From IMG/VR virus record IMGVR_UViG_3300050138_000383, positions 1 to 51,915 of that record: a stretch of 51,915 nt of DNA; one strand, given 5' to 3'. The stretch comes from a virus. The position numbers were made by a program, and so were the translations under genes. Under the pieces are notes generated by a model, which was not told the DNA's origin, searched no databases, and saw only the letters and a program-made list of their open reading frames with translations. Within the stretch, counting starts at the first letter, position 1; the number at the start of each line of letters is the position of its first letter. Below, in pieces: positions 25,300 through 33,949 of this stretch.

Positions 25300-25328
25300 T
25301 TGCCCAAAAACGCGATATTCATTACTAT
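25300..25328 (+). promoter_or_regulatory. Candidate promoter for the HNH/metalloprotease cassette
   Basis: TTGCCC at 25300-25305 and TACTAT at 25323-25328 are spaced by 17 bp, about 20 bp before the ATG at 25348. It lies in the divergent gap between the minus-strand LysM/gp25-like gene and the plus-strand nuclease. Both elements are imperfect (about 4 of 6). Confidence 0.4.
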
Positions 25329-25347
25329 GAATGGTAATCTATAGGGC

Positions 25348-25896
25348 ATGAACACATCAAAACACTGTAGTAAGTGTAAAATTTATAAAAACCACGAAGA
25401 ATTCCACGACAATAAAAAATCAAAAGACAAAAAAGCGAGTTGGTGCAAAGAGTGTTCGAATAAATTCAAAAAGCCATGGACAAACACTCAAGAAGCATCC
25501 AAAAGAAACAGCGAATATTTTCAAGAAAACAAAGAATCCATAAAGCTTAGAAGAAGGGAGAGATATGCCACAGACCTACAGTTTCGTATATCATGTAACT
25601 TGCGCAATAGATTGGGAAAAGCAATAAAAGGAAGGGTTAAAAAGGGGTCGGCCATAAAGGATCTGGGTTGCTCTATTGAAGAATTTAAGAGGCATATCGA
25701 GAACAAATTTAAGCCTGGAATGTCCTGGGAAAATTACGGATTTGGAATTTTAAAATGGAACGTCGATCATATCATTCCCCTATCCAGCTTTGATCTGCAA
25801 AACAGAGAAGAATTCGTTAAAGCCTGTCATTACACCAATCTGCAACCTCTCTGGCATATTGACAATATGATAAAATCTGATAAAATAAACACATGA
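25348..25896 (+). CDS. HNH endonuclease with zinc finger (homing type), opposite strand to tail genes
   Basis: The 182-residue basic protein starts with a CSKCKIY...CKEC zinc-binding pair. Its C-terminal nuclease motif is WNVDHIIPLSSF followed by CHYTNLQPLWHIDN. It is clearly related to the nucleases at 10408 and 50647, sharing the GMSWEN(H/Y)G lead-in. It probably cleaves DNA at a specific site and promotes its own spread. It is transcribed against the surrounding tail genes. Its stop codon overlaps the start of the next gene as ATGA, so it is coupled to a metalloprotease gene. Base composition is more A-rich than its neighbours, consistent with transfer. Confidence 0.85.
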   Translation: MNTSKHCSKCKIYKNHEEFHDNKKSKDKKASWCKECSNKFKKPWTNTQEASKRNSEYFQENKESIKLRRRERYATDLQFRISCNLRNRLGKAIKGRVKKGSAIKDLGCSIEEFKRHIENKFKPGMSWENYGFGILKWNVDHIIPLSSFDLQNREEFVKACHYTNLQPLWHIDNMIKSDKINT

Positions 25897-26462
25897 GGAA
25901 GTTTTCAGCGGTATTTCTATGCTTTTTGATCATTGGAAGCATAGTGGCAAAAGTCAACCCTTGGCATAAGCCCAAAACTAAGCCACAGCACATAGGAATC
26001 GACAAGGAAATCTTGTCTTTCAGGCAGATGTATGCCCTGGACGCCGCTACGAACGGAATAACGTTCTCAAAGCCAGTAACTATTGGATTTAATTCGATAA
26101 AAAGGCAAAAGGGCAAGCCAACAGTCATCGGGCTATGCACTTATGGTAAAAATTTCAGAGAAATCGACGTTGACATCAAATATTGGAAAGAATCTACCTG
26201 GACTTCCAAGCGTACCTTGATTTACCACGAAATGACTCACTGTTTTTGTGGCAGATTGCACAATTTCAGGGGCGGTACTTACCCAGAATCCGATGAAATC
26301 GAAAAAATGGGCATGGCAAAGTTCTATATGGTACAACCTGGCTACCTGGCAGATGGCTGCCCAATGAGCATTATGTATCCGTATGTTTTAAGCGATGACT
26401 GCGTGAATAAGCACTGGGATATGTACGACGACGAAATGTTCGATGACTGTAATCCGTACTAG
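25893..26462 (+). CDS. Exported zinc metalloprotease-like protein (HExxH)
   Basis: The 189-residue product begins with a signal peptide or anchor (MRKFSAVFLCFLIIGSIVA). It contains the zinc-protease motif HEMTH within LIYHEMTHCFCGRLHN at about residue 110. A conserved-looking MSIMYPY segment downstream may supply the Met-turn region of a metzincin-like fold. Several Cys residues (CFCG, GCP, DDCVN, DDCNPY) suggest disulfides outside the cytoplasm. The start is fixed by the ATGA overlap with the HNH gene, and the gene ends convergent with 26459-26740. The substrate is unknown; envelope remodelling, lysis and defence against surface proteins are all possible. The protease call is good, the biological role open. 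Confidence 0.75.
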   Translation: MRKFSAVFLCFLIIGSIVAKVNPWHKPKTKPQHIGIDKEILSFRQMYALDAATNGITFSKPVTIGFNSIKRQKGKPTVIGLCTYGKNFREIDVDIKYWKESTWTSKRTLIYHEMTHCFCGRLHNFRGGTYPESDEIEKMGMAKFYMVQPGYLADGCPMSIMYPYVLSDDCVNKHWDMYDDEMFDDCNPY

Positions 26463-26740
26463 TGAATTCTCAAAGGCATAATTCTCAAGAGTAAAAGACA
26501 TTTTTCAGCGTCTGCCTGCTCAACTTCATTTCCTTCTTTCTTCATGGCCTGCAAACCACCCAAAACATCGTCGTAAAGAGATTCAGCGCGCTGCAAGCTA
26601 AATGCCATTTTGCCATTCGGAGTTGCTAAAAAATCTTCACCAACTTGGATGACGAACGTTCCAAACTCTGTAGCCGCTATATCCTCTTCGGAATAACTTC
26701 TAAATGCGCTCTTTTTTGAAGATCCGATTTTGGGCGGCAT
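26459..26740 (-). CDS. Hypothetical protein (93 aa)
   Basis: This is a short, charged, soluble protein with no motif I recognise. The N-terminus is basic and Ser-rich (PPKIGSSKKSAFRSYSEED), followed by a predicted helical region with a leucine-rich C-terminus (CLLLLRIMPLRIH). Its start codon overlaps the stop of the upstream membrane-protein gene (TAATG), so it is co-translated with it. It is convergent with the metalloprotease gene, overlapping by 4 bp. Confidence 0.65.
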   Translation of the reverse strand: MPPKIGSSKKSAFRSYSEEDIAATEFGTFVIQVGEDFLATPNGKMAFSLQRAESLYDDVLGGLQAMKKEGNEVEQADAEKCLLLLRIMPLRIH

Positions 26741-27279
26741 TATGATCCTGCAATGGTCTTAAATGTGAAGAATGTGAGCAAATCATATACGATATGACAT
26801 ATCATGACAGTTCCAAACCCATATTTTTTACCAAGTCTGATCGTGAACGGAATATACATGGACATGACGATCATCGCCTGTAGCCCTTCATAGGCATGCA
26901 GTGCTCCGAATGTCAGTGACATTGCTGCCATCAACATTAGATAAAGCGGCTTGAGCCACTTCTTTCCTTCTATCATGGTGCCAAGTATCACTAGAGGGAT
27001 CGTGTTGCACATATCCTCCCAGTAAACTCCAAACATTGTCTGCCAGGGCATGAGGTCGGTCGCGTGTCTGATTTGTTCGAGTATGGCGTCTGGTGCGATC
27101 ACGCTTAGATAGAAAATTCTAGCTGCGGTCAACACTCCCAGAAATTTTGCAAACCTGATGAGGCCTTCTTTGCTTACTTTAAGCAGGTCTTTATGATCAG
27201 AATTCCAAACCAAATACATTATCCAAAGCCCCATGCACCAGCAGGGGAATAGTCCATCGGCAACCTGTCTAACATCCAT
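26740..27279 (-). CDS. Integral membrane protein, possibly CPBP/CAAX-protease-like
   Basis: The 179-residue product has about five or six hydrophobic helices. The start at 27279 (MDVRQVADGLF) is preferred because AAAGGAT precedes it by 5 nt and it clears the stop of the upstream gene; a longer frame upstream would overlap that gene. Three spaced polar motifs sit near or within membrane segments: WEDMCN at about residue 85, FGALH at about 123 and HIVYD at about 162. FxxxH and HxxxD resemble motifs 2 and 3 of CPBP glutamic-type intramembrane proteases, but the usual EExxxR motif 1 is not intact. It may be a divergent member or a plain membrane protein. It lies within the tail operon and may act at the host membrane. 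Confidence 0.65.
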   Translation of the reverse strand: MDVRQVADGLFPCWCMGLWIMYLVWNSDHKDLLKVSKEGLIRFAKFLGVLTAARIFYLSVIAPDAILEQIRHATDLMPWQTMFGVYWEDMCNTIPLVILGTMIEGKKWLKPLYLMLMAAMSLTFGALHAYEGLQAMIVMSMYIPFTIRLGKKYGFGTVMICHIVYDLLTFFTFKTIAGS

Positions 27280-27289
27280 AAAACATCCT

Positions 27290-27814
27290 TTACTGAGCCG
27301 GAAACGGCAGTGGTAGTGGAATTGGAGGGCCTGGAGGAGCCAATACAAGTCCGGTGACTAAAAAAATGAAAGCCTTAGCATAATCTGAAATGGCCTGCGC
27401 CATTGGCATCGCCGGATTATTTGACGATGTTACATTTTGTAATCCAGAAATTAAAACTGGAAGTGCTGCTGCCAGTCCCATATTGACTGGTGGAAGGACG
27501 TCCTTTAACGACGCGGTCCAAGCTGGATTTGTAACGGTGCCCGAAGCCAAAATTGCGGCTGAAGATCCTGCGTGTATGGCGTTCGCAAATGGAATTATCC
27601 AAGAATTGTCCGAGACTTCTTGCAATGTTAGAAGAAGCGCTATCGCTACAGCATTATTGTAAGTAAATATTCCAGGTGTCCCGCCAGATCCTGCCTGCAT
27701 TTGATTCATAAAGTCAGCTACTACCTTTACAAATTGAGTTACACCCTCAATCCCACTGTTTGTGGGAGGCAGCGCTAGAAACTTGTTATTCAGATCACTT
27801 ACACTTGGTAGCAT
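27290..27814 (-). CDS. Hypothetical tail-operon protein, hydrophobic (174 aa)
   Basis: The protein has Ala/Leu/Val-rich, weakly amphipathic segments (NNAVAIALLLTLQEV, MGLAAALPVLISGL, AFIFLVTGLVLA) and a Pro-rich end (PPGPPIPLPLPFPAQ). The pattern could be a small structural protein with buried helices or a membrane-associated one. The start overlaps the stop of the spike gene as TAATG, which makes co-translation and a role near the tail tip plausible. I do not recognise the family. Confidence 0.65.
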   Translation of the reverse strand: MLPSVSDLNNKFLALPPTNSGIEGVTQFVKVVADFMNQMQAGSGGTPGIFTYNNAVAIALLLTLQEVSDNSWIIPFANAIHAGSSAAILASGTVTNPAWTASLKDVLPPVNMGLAAALPVLISGLQNVTSSNNPAMPMAQAISDYAKAFIFLVTGLVLAPPGPPIPLPLPFPAQ

Positions 27815-28746
27815 TATTTTGTCTTCACTACGGTGCTTAAGGAATCTGGCGACATGGGCTCGACAGGAGGGCCTGATGGACCAATTGGTGTCGGATGAAT
27901 GTGTACGTCAAAGACCATTTTCTTAAATGTGTCGCCTTTTATTACCGCGTCGGCTGCGCCCTTGCCCAAAACAATAGCTGGAGCATCTATAGTTGCAGTT
28001 CCAGAGGCGTTTACGTTCGCGTCTCCAGAGGCCGTAATGGTTGCGTTCGTGCAGCTAACATTAACGTCCGCAGTAGTGGTCAAAGTTACGTCTCCACCAA
28101 TAGCTAGATCGAAAGTGACGGTCTTGTGCTTGATTTGGAAGGACCCATCAGCCGCTACGGACACCACGGTTGGAGTCAAATCTGCATTTACTGGAGTGCC
28201 ATCGTTATTTGTAGGACCCTTCCAAGTAAAGTTGGCGCTACCATCATCGTTTACTTGGATGTTTACGCCGTTAAATTCGCCTTCTAGGTGCGCCAGATGT
28301 CCAGCAAGCGTAGATTTTCTGTCTGGATGAGTGATGGAGCCTACAATGACGGCCTTCTCAGATACTCCATCGATACAATGAATCAAAACGACTGCGCCAT
28401 TCTGGTTTTTAGTATCAATGAGCTTGCTTTGATCAGAGGTATTCTCCCTAATCCTTAGTGTGCGCTCGAAGAAGTCGGCGATAGAACCCATACCTTCTGC
28501 AGATATACAGTTCTTGTACGTGATAATGGACGAACCTCTATCCTCAATCTGTTCGAATACTGAAACGTCATATTCGGTCGTTAACTTAGACAGATTTGAT
28601 TCGTCTGATACATCATACGACTTGATTACAATGCCAAGTCTCATAGCTGTATTTCTGTAGGTCTTATTGAAACCGGCAATGCTAGATTCGCCGCTTATAC
28701 CCATGAGGCCAAATGGTAAAACCGTTCCGTTAGGTAAAAAATTCAT
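27814..28746 (-). CDS. Baseplate spike/central puncturing protein (gpV/gp45-like, VgrG-tip type)
   Basis: The 310-residue product forms the membrane-piercing needle below the baseplate hub. The N-terminal region to about 170 resembles the OB-fold of gpV/gp5-type spikes (GAVVLIHCIDGVSEKAVIVGS). Residues about 190-270 are short alternating strands with periodic Asn/Thr/Ala (VTLTTTADVNVSCTNATITA), as in the triple-stranded beta-helix. Near the C-terminus, VHIHPTPIGPSGPP contains the HxH pair that binds an iron ion at the tip of such spikes. It lies directly downstream of the hub gene (2-bp gap), as expected. Confidence in the role is good; no lysozyme domain is present. Confidence 0.85.
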   Translation of the reverse strand: MNFLPNGTVLPFGLMGISGESSIAGFNKTYRNTAMRLGIVIKSYDVSDESNLSKLTTEYDVSVFEQIEDRGSSIITYKNCISAEGMGSIADFFERTLRIRENTSDQSKLIDTKNQNGAVVLIHCIDGVSEKAVIVGSITHPDRKSTLAGHLAHLEGEFNGVNIQVNDDGSANFTWKGPTNNDGTPVNADLTPTVVSVAADGSFQIKHKTVTFDLAIGGDVTLTTTADVNVSCTNATITASGDANVNASGTATIDAPAIVLGKGAADAVIKGDTFKKMVFDVHIHPTPIGPSGPPVEPMSPDSLSTVVKTK

Positions 28747-28748
28747 AA

Positions 28749-30674
28749 TTAGCTACCTTTCTTCGGATTGTTTTTGGTTGTAGACGGCTGCGGAAACGGA
28801 TTGATATGCGACGCGCTAGTTGCCTGTTTGGATGGGTCCAAATTGGCAGGTCTATAAACAACGTCCTGGCTTTCAGAAACGCCTGGCAGAATCTGCTGAT
28901 GATTGAAATCATTTGCGCGATCTGCATAACCATTAGTGAATGTCATTTCTGCGTATTTAGTTCCTTTGGCATTGCTGTTAACACTGACGCCATGACTAGC
29001 CTTAATGATAGTCCTAAAGGATTTTACTCCAGTAGAGACGTTTATGGAGCAATTGTGAACTATTCCTTCGATATGATAAACTACATGATCCACTTCCAGA
29101 TTATCGCCAACGGCAATGGGCTCTGTAATTCCAATGCAATTGAATGTGCCGTTCATCTTAAGGTGACCGCCAATTAATGCGTCTCCAAGAATTCTAGCCC
29201 ATATTAGAGCGAACTTGACAAGGGCGTCTGGCGAATCATTGAATTGATTCTGAACCACATATGGTCTAAGACCACTCCTCTGAATGTCATCTTGATCAAA
29301 AATATAATTTCCCGACGCGGTTTCTGCAGAAATCTCGACGCCTTTATCATTGTAGGCTGATTTTGCGTAATACTGAACAAAATTGATTCGAGCAGCTTCG
29401 TCTCTGCCAATATCCATGCTCAATATAAAAGCTGGATCTACCTTCCATCTAGGAAGATTCAAGAATTTTGTCACCTTAATACTTGAAGAAGTTGCGTCTG
29501 CGGGATTGCCAAGTTTTTGTTTAACAAAGTCTTCCGACGTAAAGGGTATTTGTCGAAATATTACGGTTGGCATTACTCGACCTTGTGGATTTATTTTGAA
29601 GCACGTATACAGTTCATTTAAAGGGGAGTTGGTATACTCATTCAACACAGACCAAAGTTTTACTTGATTCCAGTATTCCGTTTTTAATAGTGTGTTTCCT
29701 GGACATGGAGTTTGAGTGTACTCGAATCCTGGATATTTGAAATAAAGACCTGTAGGATTCATTCCGTGGGCCATGGTCAAATGTCCACCTGAAGCATATT
29801 GCTGTATTCCAAATACATATCTGTAAATGTCTTTTGCAGCAGTCACGGTCTTGTAATCAATGGCGTGTGGATGATCAGACTTTGTGACTCCTAAAAAGCG
29901 TCCTACGATAGTGGGCATCGAAAAGTGCGTATTATTTGAAATAATCAATCCACCTACTGTATGTTTCGAGTTTGTTGCGGTTCCGATAAATCCTTGGATA
30001 AGAGACGCGATAATTTCTTGCACGTATGGTTGACCACGCACACTGATAAGATTCGACCACATAGACGCCACGTCTGCGATGTAAAGACCAACGTTTTGTA
30101 GATTTTTTGCATTTATTAGGTTTGGATTGAAATATAGAGTATTGTTGAATTCAGTGAAAGCGTACCCGTCTATGTGATAAAGAAGAGTCTTGACGCCCGT
30201 GGATGGTTCAGTTTGAATATATTTTCTTACGCTCTGAACTTTAAACAGACCCTTGAATCCATCTTCGGCTCCATTGATAGGAGATATTGCGCGAGCGGCG
30301 TCCGCAACACGTCTAGAGTTTCTCTCCCAGTTCAGCATATTGACGAAAACAAAATCTCCAGGTTCAACTTGCGTTTCATAGTTAACATCGGTCTCAACCA
30401 ATGTCAGCTGGCATGAGGGAGTCAAGCTTCCTTTGTCATAACTTACACTTGCTTGAATGCAGTCGTTTTCTACGACTAGTGGGCGTCTAACCTCGTTTGG
30501 CGTAGCAGTTTGTGTTCGCAGAGTATCTCTGAATTGCCATCGAACAAAAGTCAACACCCATGTGGGACTAGACTGGTGAACTAGATGAGCACCCTTTCCA
30601 TCAGGCAAGGCTGTTTCATCAGGGCTGGAATTCTTTGGAATGATGGGATACGAATATGCTTTTTGATTTGACAT
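28749..30674 (-). CDS. Baseplate hub protein (gpD/gp27-like, 641 aa)
   Basis: This probable trimeric hub connects the tail tube to the spike. The 641-residue product has an N-terminal region with alternating strands (ASVSYDKGSLTPSCQLTLVE, then QVEPGDFVFVNM) and a later segment, MNGTFNCIGITEPIAVGDNLEVDHVVYHIEGI (as GTFNCIG and VGDNLEVDHVVYHIEG), typical of hub beta-barrels of the gp27/gp44/gpD type. The position between a tape-measure-like gene and the spike gene supports this. The C-terminal ~60 residues are polar and disordered. The family call rests on layout and short motifs, so it is moderate. Confidence 0.75.
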   Translation of the reverse strand: MSNQKAYSYPIIPKNSSPDETALPDGKGAHLVHQSSPTWVLTFVRWQFRDTLRTQTATPNEVRRPLVVENDCIQASVSYDKGSLTPSCQLTLVETDVNYETQVEPGDFVFVNMLNWERNSRRVADAARAISPINGAEDGFKGLFKVQSVRKYIQTEPSTGVKTLLYHIDGYAFTEFNNTLYFNPNLINAKNLQNVGLYIADVASMWSNLISVRGQPYVQEIIASLIQGFIGTATNSKHTVGGLIISNNTHFSMPTIVGRFLGVTKSDHPHAIDYKTVTAAKDIYRYVFGIQQYASGGHLTMAHGMNPTGLYFKYPGFEYTQTPCPGNTLLKTEYWNQVKLWSVLNEYTNSPLNELYTCFKINPQGRVMPTVIFRQIPFTSEDFVKQKLGNPADATSSSIKVTKFLNLPRWKVDPAFILSMDIGRDEAARINFVQYYAKSAYNDKGVEISAETASGNYIFDQDDIQRSGLRPYVVQNQFNDSPDALVKFALIWARILGDALIGGHLKMNGTFNCIGITEPIAVGDNLEVDHVVYHIEGIVHNCSINVSTGVKSFRTIIKASHGVSVNSNAKGTKYAEMTFTNGYADRANDFNHQQILPGVSESQDVVYRPANLDPSKQATSASHINPFPQPSTTKNNPKKGS

Positions 30675-30677
30675 ATA

Positions 30678-33179
30678 TTACCATCCACCGCTTGAACCGC
30701 GACTACTTCCGCCAGGAGTCGGCTTTCCACCTTGTTGGGCACTTGCGGCTGCGCGCTGCTTCAGCTGATCAGCCAGGCCTGCCAATGTAGCTCCTTTGTC
30801 TTTATCGGATGCAGCCGCTGCAACTGCAGCAAAAATTATCAAACTTTTACTAAAGCTGTCCAAAGCTGTTGCTGCAGGGGTGATTTGATCTTTGAATTCT
30901 CTGAAATTTTCAAGAAATACTTGCGCGGCTTTACCTGCACTGGCAATGATCTGATCTGCACCTCTATCTCCAGGCTGATTCGGTGGTGGTGGTTCGGGTC
31001 CATATACAGGAGGTTTAGCCTCAGTCTGTCCACCATGTAACATCTGTAAAAAATCTGACGTTGCTTTTTGAGGACCCTCATATTTAGTATTCAGAGAGGA
31101 GGCCTTCATGATCTCGCCATAAGCCGTGCGCACACTCTGCGGTGCCGCCTCTAATTGCTGTTGGCTCATTTCGCCATCAATTCCCATCTTTTTCTGATAC
31201 TCTTGTAAAGTGGTCCTAAATTTAGGATCTAGATTGACATCCGTATCTTGCATGGTCTGCTTTGCTCTCAAAAGCTTTTTCACCAAATCTTCTGGTTTCA
31301 TTCCATATTCTTCGGCCAATGCTACAACGCGGGTATTCGTGGACGTAAGGTCTTGTTCTGGCATTTCCATCAGCGAGCCAATAGCTTGCGCGCCCATCTT
31401 ACCCAGTCCTTCGTGTTGCATTGCTGAAAATTGCAAGGCACCTCTACGACCACTAGTTTCGGCTGATCGTCCTTGATATTCATTATACGAAGCCTTAGCT
31501 CCTTCAATGTCCTTCATGGTCATTTGGCCGCTTGCACCACCACCAAGATTTAAGAATCTACTGAAGCCCTCCATAATACGACTAGTATCTTCACCAGTCA
31601 CCGCACCTGTGCGTGCCACAATATCGGCAGTAATTTGAGAGGTTTTGCGAAGTTCTTCTGCGGTGTCTGACTTATCCAAACCATTTCTAACACCCTCTTC
31701 AAGAAGTCGTTTAAATATGCGTTCAGAAACCTCGTTGCCACCGGCTCCGCTAGAGATTGTTCCCATTAAAGAGCCAGCATTAGTTAAATTGTGGTCTCTT
31801 TGTGCTCTAAGGGCAGCCATAGAGGAGCTTCCCTTCATGGCGCTAGTAGATCCTCCAGCGCCTTGGATTTGACTGGCCATGTCCATTCTCATATCGCCAG
31901 TAAATCCGCCTTTATTTCCCTGTTCTAGAAATCCGCCCGCTCCATAAAACCCTTTGTCGTTCATGCCCATCATGCGTTGAGACCCTACGTCTCCTTTGTA
32001 TCTGCTTGACAAAAAGTCTACGGCCAAACCCTTCAAGGGATTTGCGGCTTGTTTTGCTGCTAAAATCTCTTCATAGTTTTTACCTAGATCGGCTATGCGC
32101 TCTGCTTCAAACGCCATTCTGTGTTTTTCTGATACACCAGCTAACATGTCTGGTCCGCCAGCCTTCACTGCGCCGAATATACCGCCTCCAACGCCGCCCG
32201 CTATAGCTCCCAATGGGCCACCAAGTAAAAGTCCGCCGATTGCGCCCGCAGTTGCACCCGCTGCCATACCAGCTATAGAATGAGCTAAATTTTCAAGTGG
32301 CTTAGTGATCATGTCGGATTTCATTTTATCTTGGGCCATGCCCATAGATTCCGCTCTTTCTTTTTGCCACGCCATTGCTGGGACCACATCACCGCGAGCC
32401 AATTGCTGAAGTTGATTCCCCAGAATACTTTGCGTACCAGAACCAATACCCTTAGCTGCACGCAGAGGAGTTGAAGTGTAATTATCAATTAGGGTTGCGC
32501 CTGTAGCCAATACTGCTGCAGCAGTTCCGAGAGAAGCCGAAAGACGTCCCATCATGCTGCCGCCTGCGCCGCCACGACCTTTTCCGCCGCCGCCTGGACC
32601 GCCGCCACCAGCACCTCCGCCGCGACCGCCCTCATCAGGCCAATTCACTACGAAGACTGGTTGAGTATTACCACCAGCTGCACCTCTAGCAGCATCAAAA
32701 TTTGTCTTACTGCTGCCAGCTTGACTATTGAGTCGTGCGATAGATTCAGCCGTTGCCTTCAACTCTTTTTGGATACGCAGTTCTTCTTTGAGGTCTTTGG
32801 TTTTGTTTTTCGATATTTTTTCTTGATCTTGAAGAAGCTTTCCACGACGCTCTTCTTCCTTGGCAATATCCTTCATGATCTTCATTTGTTCTTTGCCGTG
32901 CTGTGCCATAGCAGAATGCGCGCTTGAGCGCAATGCTTGCATGGACTTATAGAACGCTTCCATTCCTGGCTTGGTCATCATTGGATCGCCCGCGCCGCCG
33001 CCACCAACTGATGCTCCTCCGCCCGCAGGACCGCCAGGACCGCCAGGAGCGCCGCCACTAGGGCCACCCGCACCTTTACCAAGTCCAGAGATGGTCTTTA
33101 GCTTTTCCTGCATCTTACCCACGGCCTGATCAAAATCAGTCGTGTCGAATTTCATTGAAAATTTAATTTCTTTATTCAT
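30678..33179 (-). CDS. Tail tape-measure-like protein (833 aa)
   Basis: The 833-residue protein begins MNKEIKFSMKFDTTDF, with a helical segment, typical of tape-measure N-termini. Gly/Pro-rich linkers are at about 35-65 and 190-215. A charged coiled coil lies at ~100-160 (KIMKDIAKEEERRGKLL). A glycine-zipper hydrophobic region is at about 296-340 (GATAGAIGGLLLGGPLG). Long helical stretches rich in Ala, Gln and Lys follow. Such proteins fill the tail tube, set its length and can insert in the inner membrane. If this is the full ruler, the tail would be of medium length. It is the first gene of the minus-strand tail operon seen here. A helper or second tape protein is also possible. Confidence 0.75.
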   Translation of the reverse strand: MNKEIKFSMKFDTTDFDQAVGKMQEKLKTISGLGKGAGGPSGGAPGGPGGPAGGGASVGGGGAGDPMMTKPGMEAFYKSMQALRSSAHSAMAQHGKEQMKIMKDIAKEEERRGKLLQDQEKISKNKTKDLKEELRIQKELKATAESIARLNSQAGSSKTNFDAARGAAGGNTQPVFVVNWPDEGGRGGGAGGGGPGGGGKGRGGAGGSMMGRLSASLGTAAAVLATGATLIDNYTSTPLRAAKGIGSGTQSILGNQLQQLARGDVVPAMAWQKERAESMGMAQDKMKSDMITKPLENLAHSIAGMAAGATAGAIGGLLLGGPLGAIAGGVGGGIFGAVKAGGPDMLAGVSEKHRMAFEAERIADLGKNYEEILAAKQAANPLKGLAVDFLSSRYKGDVGSQRMMGMNDKGFYGAGGFLEQGNKGGFTGDMRMDMASQIQGAGGSTSAMKGSSSMAALRAQRDHNLTNAGSLMGTISSGAGGNEVSERIFKRLLEEGVRNGLDKSDTAEELRKTSQITADIVARTGAVTGEDTSRIMEGFSRFLNLGGGASGQMTMKDIEGAKASYNEYQGRSAETSGRRGALQFSAMQHEGLGKMGAQAIGSLMEMPEQDLTSTNTRVVALAEEYGMKPEDLVKKLLRAKQTMQDTDVNLDPKFRTTLQEYQKKMGIDGEMSQQQLEAAPQSVRTAYGEIMKASSLNTKYEGPQKATSDFLQMLHGGQTEAKPPVYGPEPPPPNQPGDRGADQIIASAGKAAQVFLENFREFKDQITPAATALDSFSKSLIIFAAVAAAASDKDKGATLAGLADQLKQRAAASAQQGGKPTPGGSSRGSSGGW

Positions 33180-33194
33180 ACTTCAAAGATTCCA

Positions 33195-33227
33195 ATTATA
33201 TAAGATGCGCAATCTACCTCATTTATA
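33195..33227 (-). promoter_or_regulatory. Candidate late promoter elements upstream of the tail operon
   Basis: On the minus strand a perfect TATAAT lies at 33200-33195, and a TATAAAT, similar to the TATAAATA box of T4 late promoters, at 33227-33221. Neither has a good -35 box. Both are within 50 bp of the tape-measure ATG. This pattern would fit a phage-modified, -10-only promoter, but it is only suggestive in AT-rich DNA. Confidence 0.3.
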
Positions 33228-33250
33228 TCAGGTATGAGGCCACAAAAAGC

Positions 33251-33279
33251 TTGACCATCTTGCAAAAAGATGACACTAT
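33251..33279 (+). promoter_or_regulatory. Candidate promoter with hairpin in the spacer, for the dUTPase operon
   Basis: TTGACC at 33251-33256 is followed after 17 bp by CACTAT at 33274-33279. TATAAA, offset by 3 bp, is a stronger -10 but at 20-bp spacing. The spacer holds a perfect inverted repeat, CATCTT-gcaaa-AAGATG (33256-33272), which could be an operator. It is divergent from the tail operon and about 22 bp before the GTG start at 33301. Confidence 0.4.
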
Positions 33280-33300
33280 AAAAACTACAAATGGAGCTTT

Positions 33301-33522
33301 GTGAAGAAGAGTGCTAAAAAACCGATCAAAAAGATGAAATCGCGGCCCACCCTGATGGACAAGCTGCCCAATAATCATGGAGAATGGCTCGAATTGGTTA
33401 TAAAAAATACAATTAGGTCTATTGGGTCTGACCCGCGACCGTCCGAAAAATATTTAATCGACCAAAAAGACCGTCTAACCAAGGAGTTAGCGGAATGGAG
33501 GAAAAATGAAGGTAAAAATTAA
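33301..33522 (+). CDS. Hypothetical small basic protein (73 aa)
   Basis: Starts at GTG with GGAG 6 nt upstream. The N-terminus is very basic (KKSAKKPIKKMKSRP) and the rest is probably helical (GEWLELVIKNTIRSIG, then KDRLTKELAEWRKNEGK). It could bind nucleic acid. Its last 17 bp overlap the dUTPase gene in another frame, so the two are translationally coupled. The family is not recognised. Confidence 0.65.
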   Translation: MKKSAKKPIKKMKSRPTLMDKLPNNHGEWLELVIKNTIRSIGSDPRPSEKYLIDQKDRLTKELAEWRKNEGKN

Positions 33523-33949
33523 GAGACTACATCCCGACGCCGTGATCCCGCGCTATGGCTCTCTGGGCGCTGCTGGATTCGATCTGGTTGCAGTTGAGGA
33601 CGTCCAATTATTTGGCGGTCAAACAAAGTTGGTTAAAACGGGGCTTTCTGTAGAGATTCCAATGGGTTTTGAGATGCAGGTTCGTCCGCGCTCAGGAACA
33701 TCTCTGAAGACGTCTCTGCGCGTAGCAAACTCTCCAGGAACAATTGATTCTGATTATAGGGGAGAAATATGCGTAATCGTTACTAATACCGTGATACCAG
33801 CAGGTGATATTGGCTCGGTCACGATTAAAAAGGGCGAACGTATTGCTCAGGGTGTTATTTGTGCCGTCGAACACGTTACTTTTGAGGAAATTGAAGAGTT
33901 ATCGGTCACTGGGCGCGGTACTGGCGGCTTCGGCAGCACTGGCGTTTAG
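33506..33949 (+). CDS. dut: dUTP diphosphatase (trimeric dUTPase)
   Basis: Hydrolyses dUTP to dUMP and pyrophosphate, keeping uracil out of phage DNA and feeding dTMP synthesis. The 147-residue length is normal for the homotrimeric family, and all five motifs are present in order: AAGFDL (22-27), RPRSG, GTIDSDYRGEI with the catalytic Asp, GERIAQG, and the flexible C-terminal RGTGGFGSTG. The ATG at 33506 overlaps the upstream small gene, and GAGGAAAA precedes it. The 3' end is convergent with, and overlaps by 51 bp, a minus-strand small gene. It appears complete and functional. Confidence 0.95.
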   Translation: MKVKIKRLHPDAVIPRYGSLGAAGFDLVAVEDVQLFGGQTKLVKTGLSVEIPMGFEMQVRPRSGTSLKTSLRVANSPGTIDSDYRGEICVIVTNTVIPAGDIGSVTIKKGERIAQGVICAVEHVTFEEIEELSVTGRGTGGFGSTGV

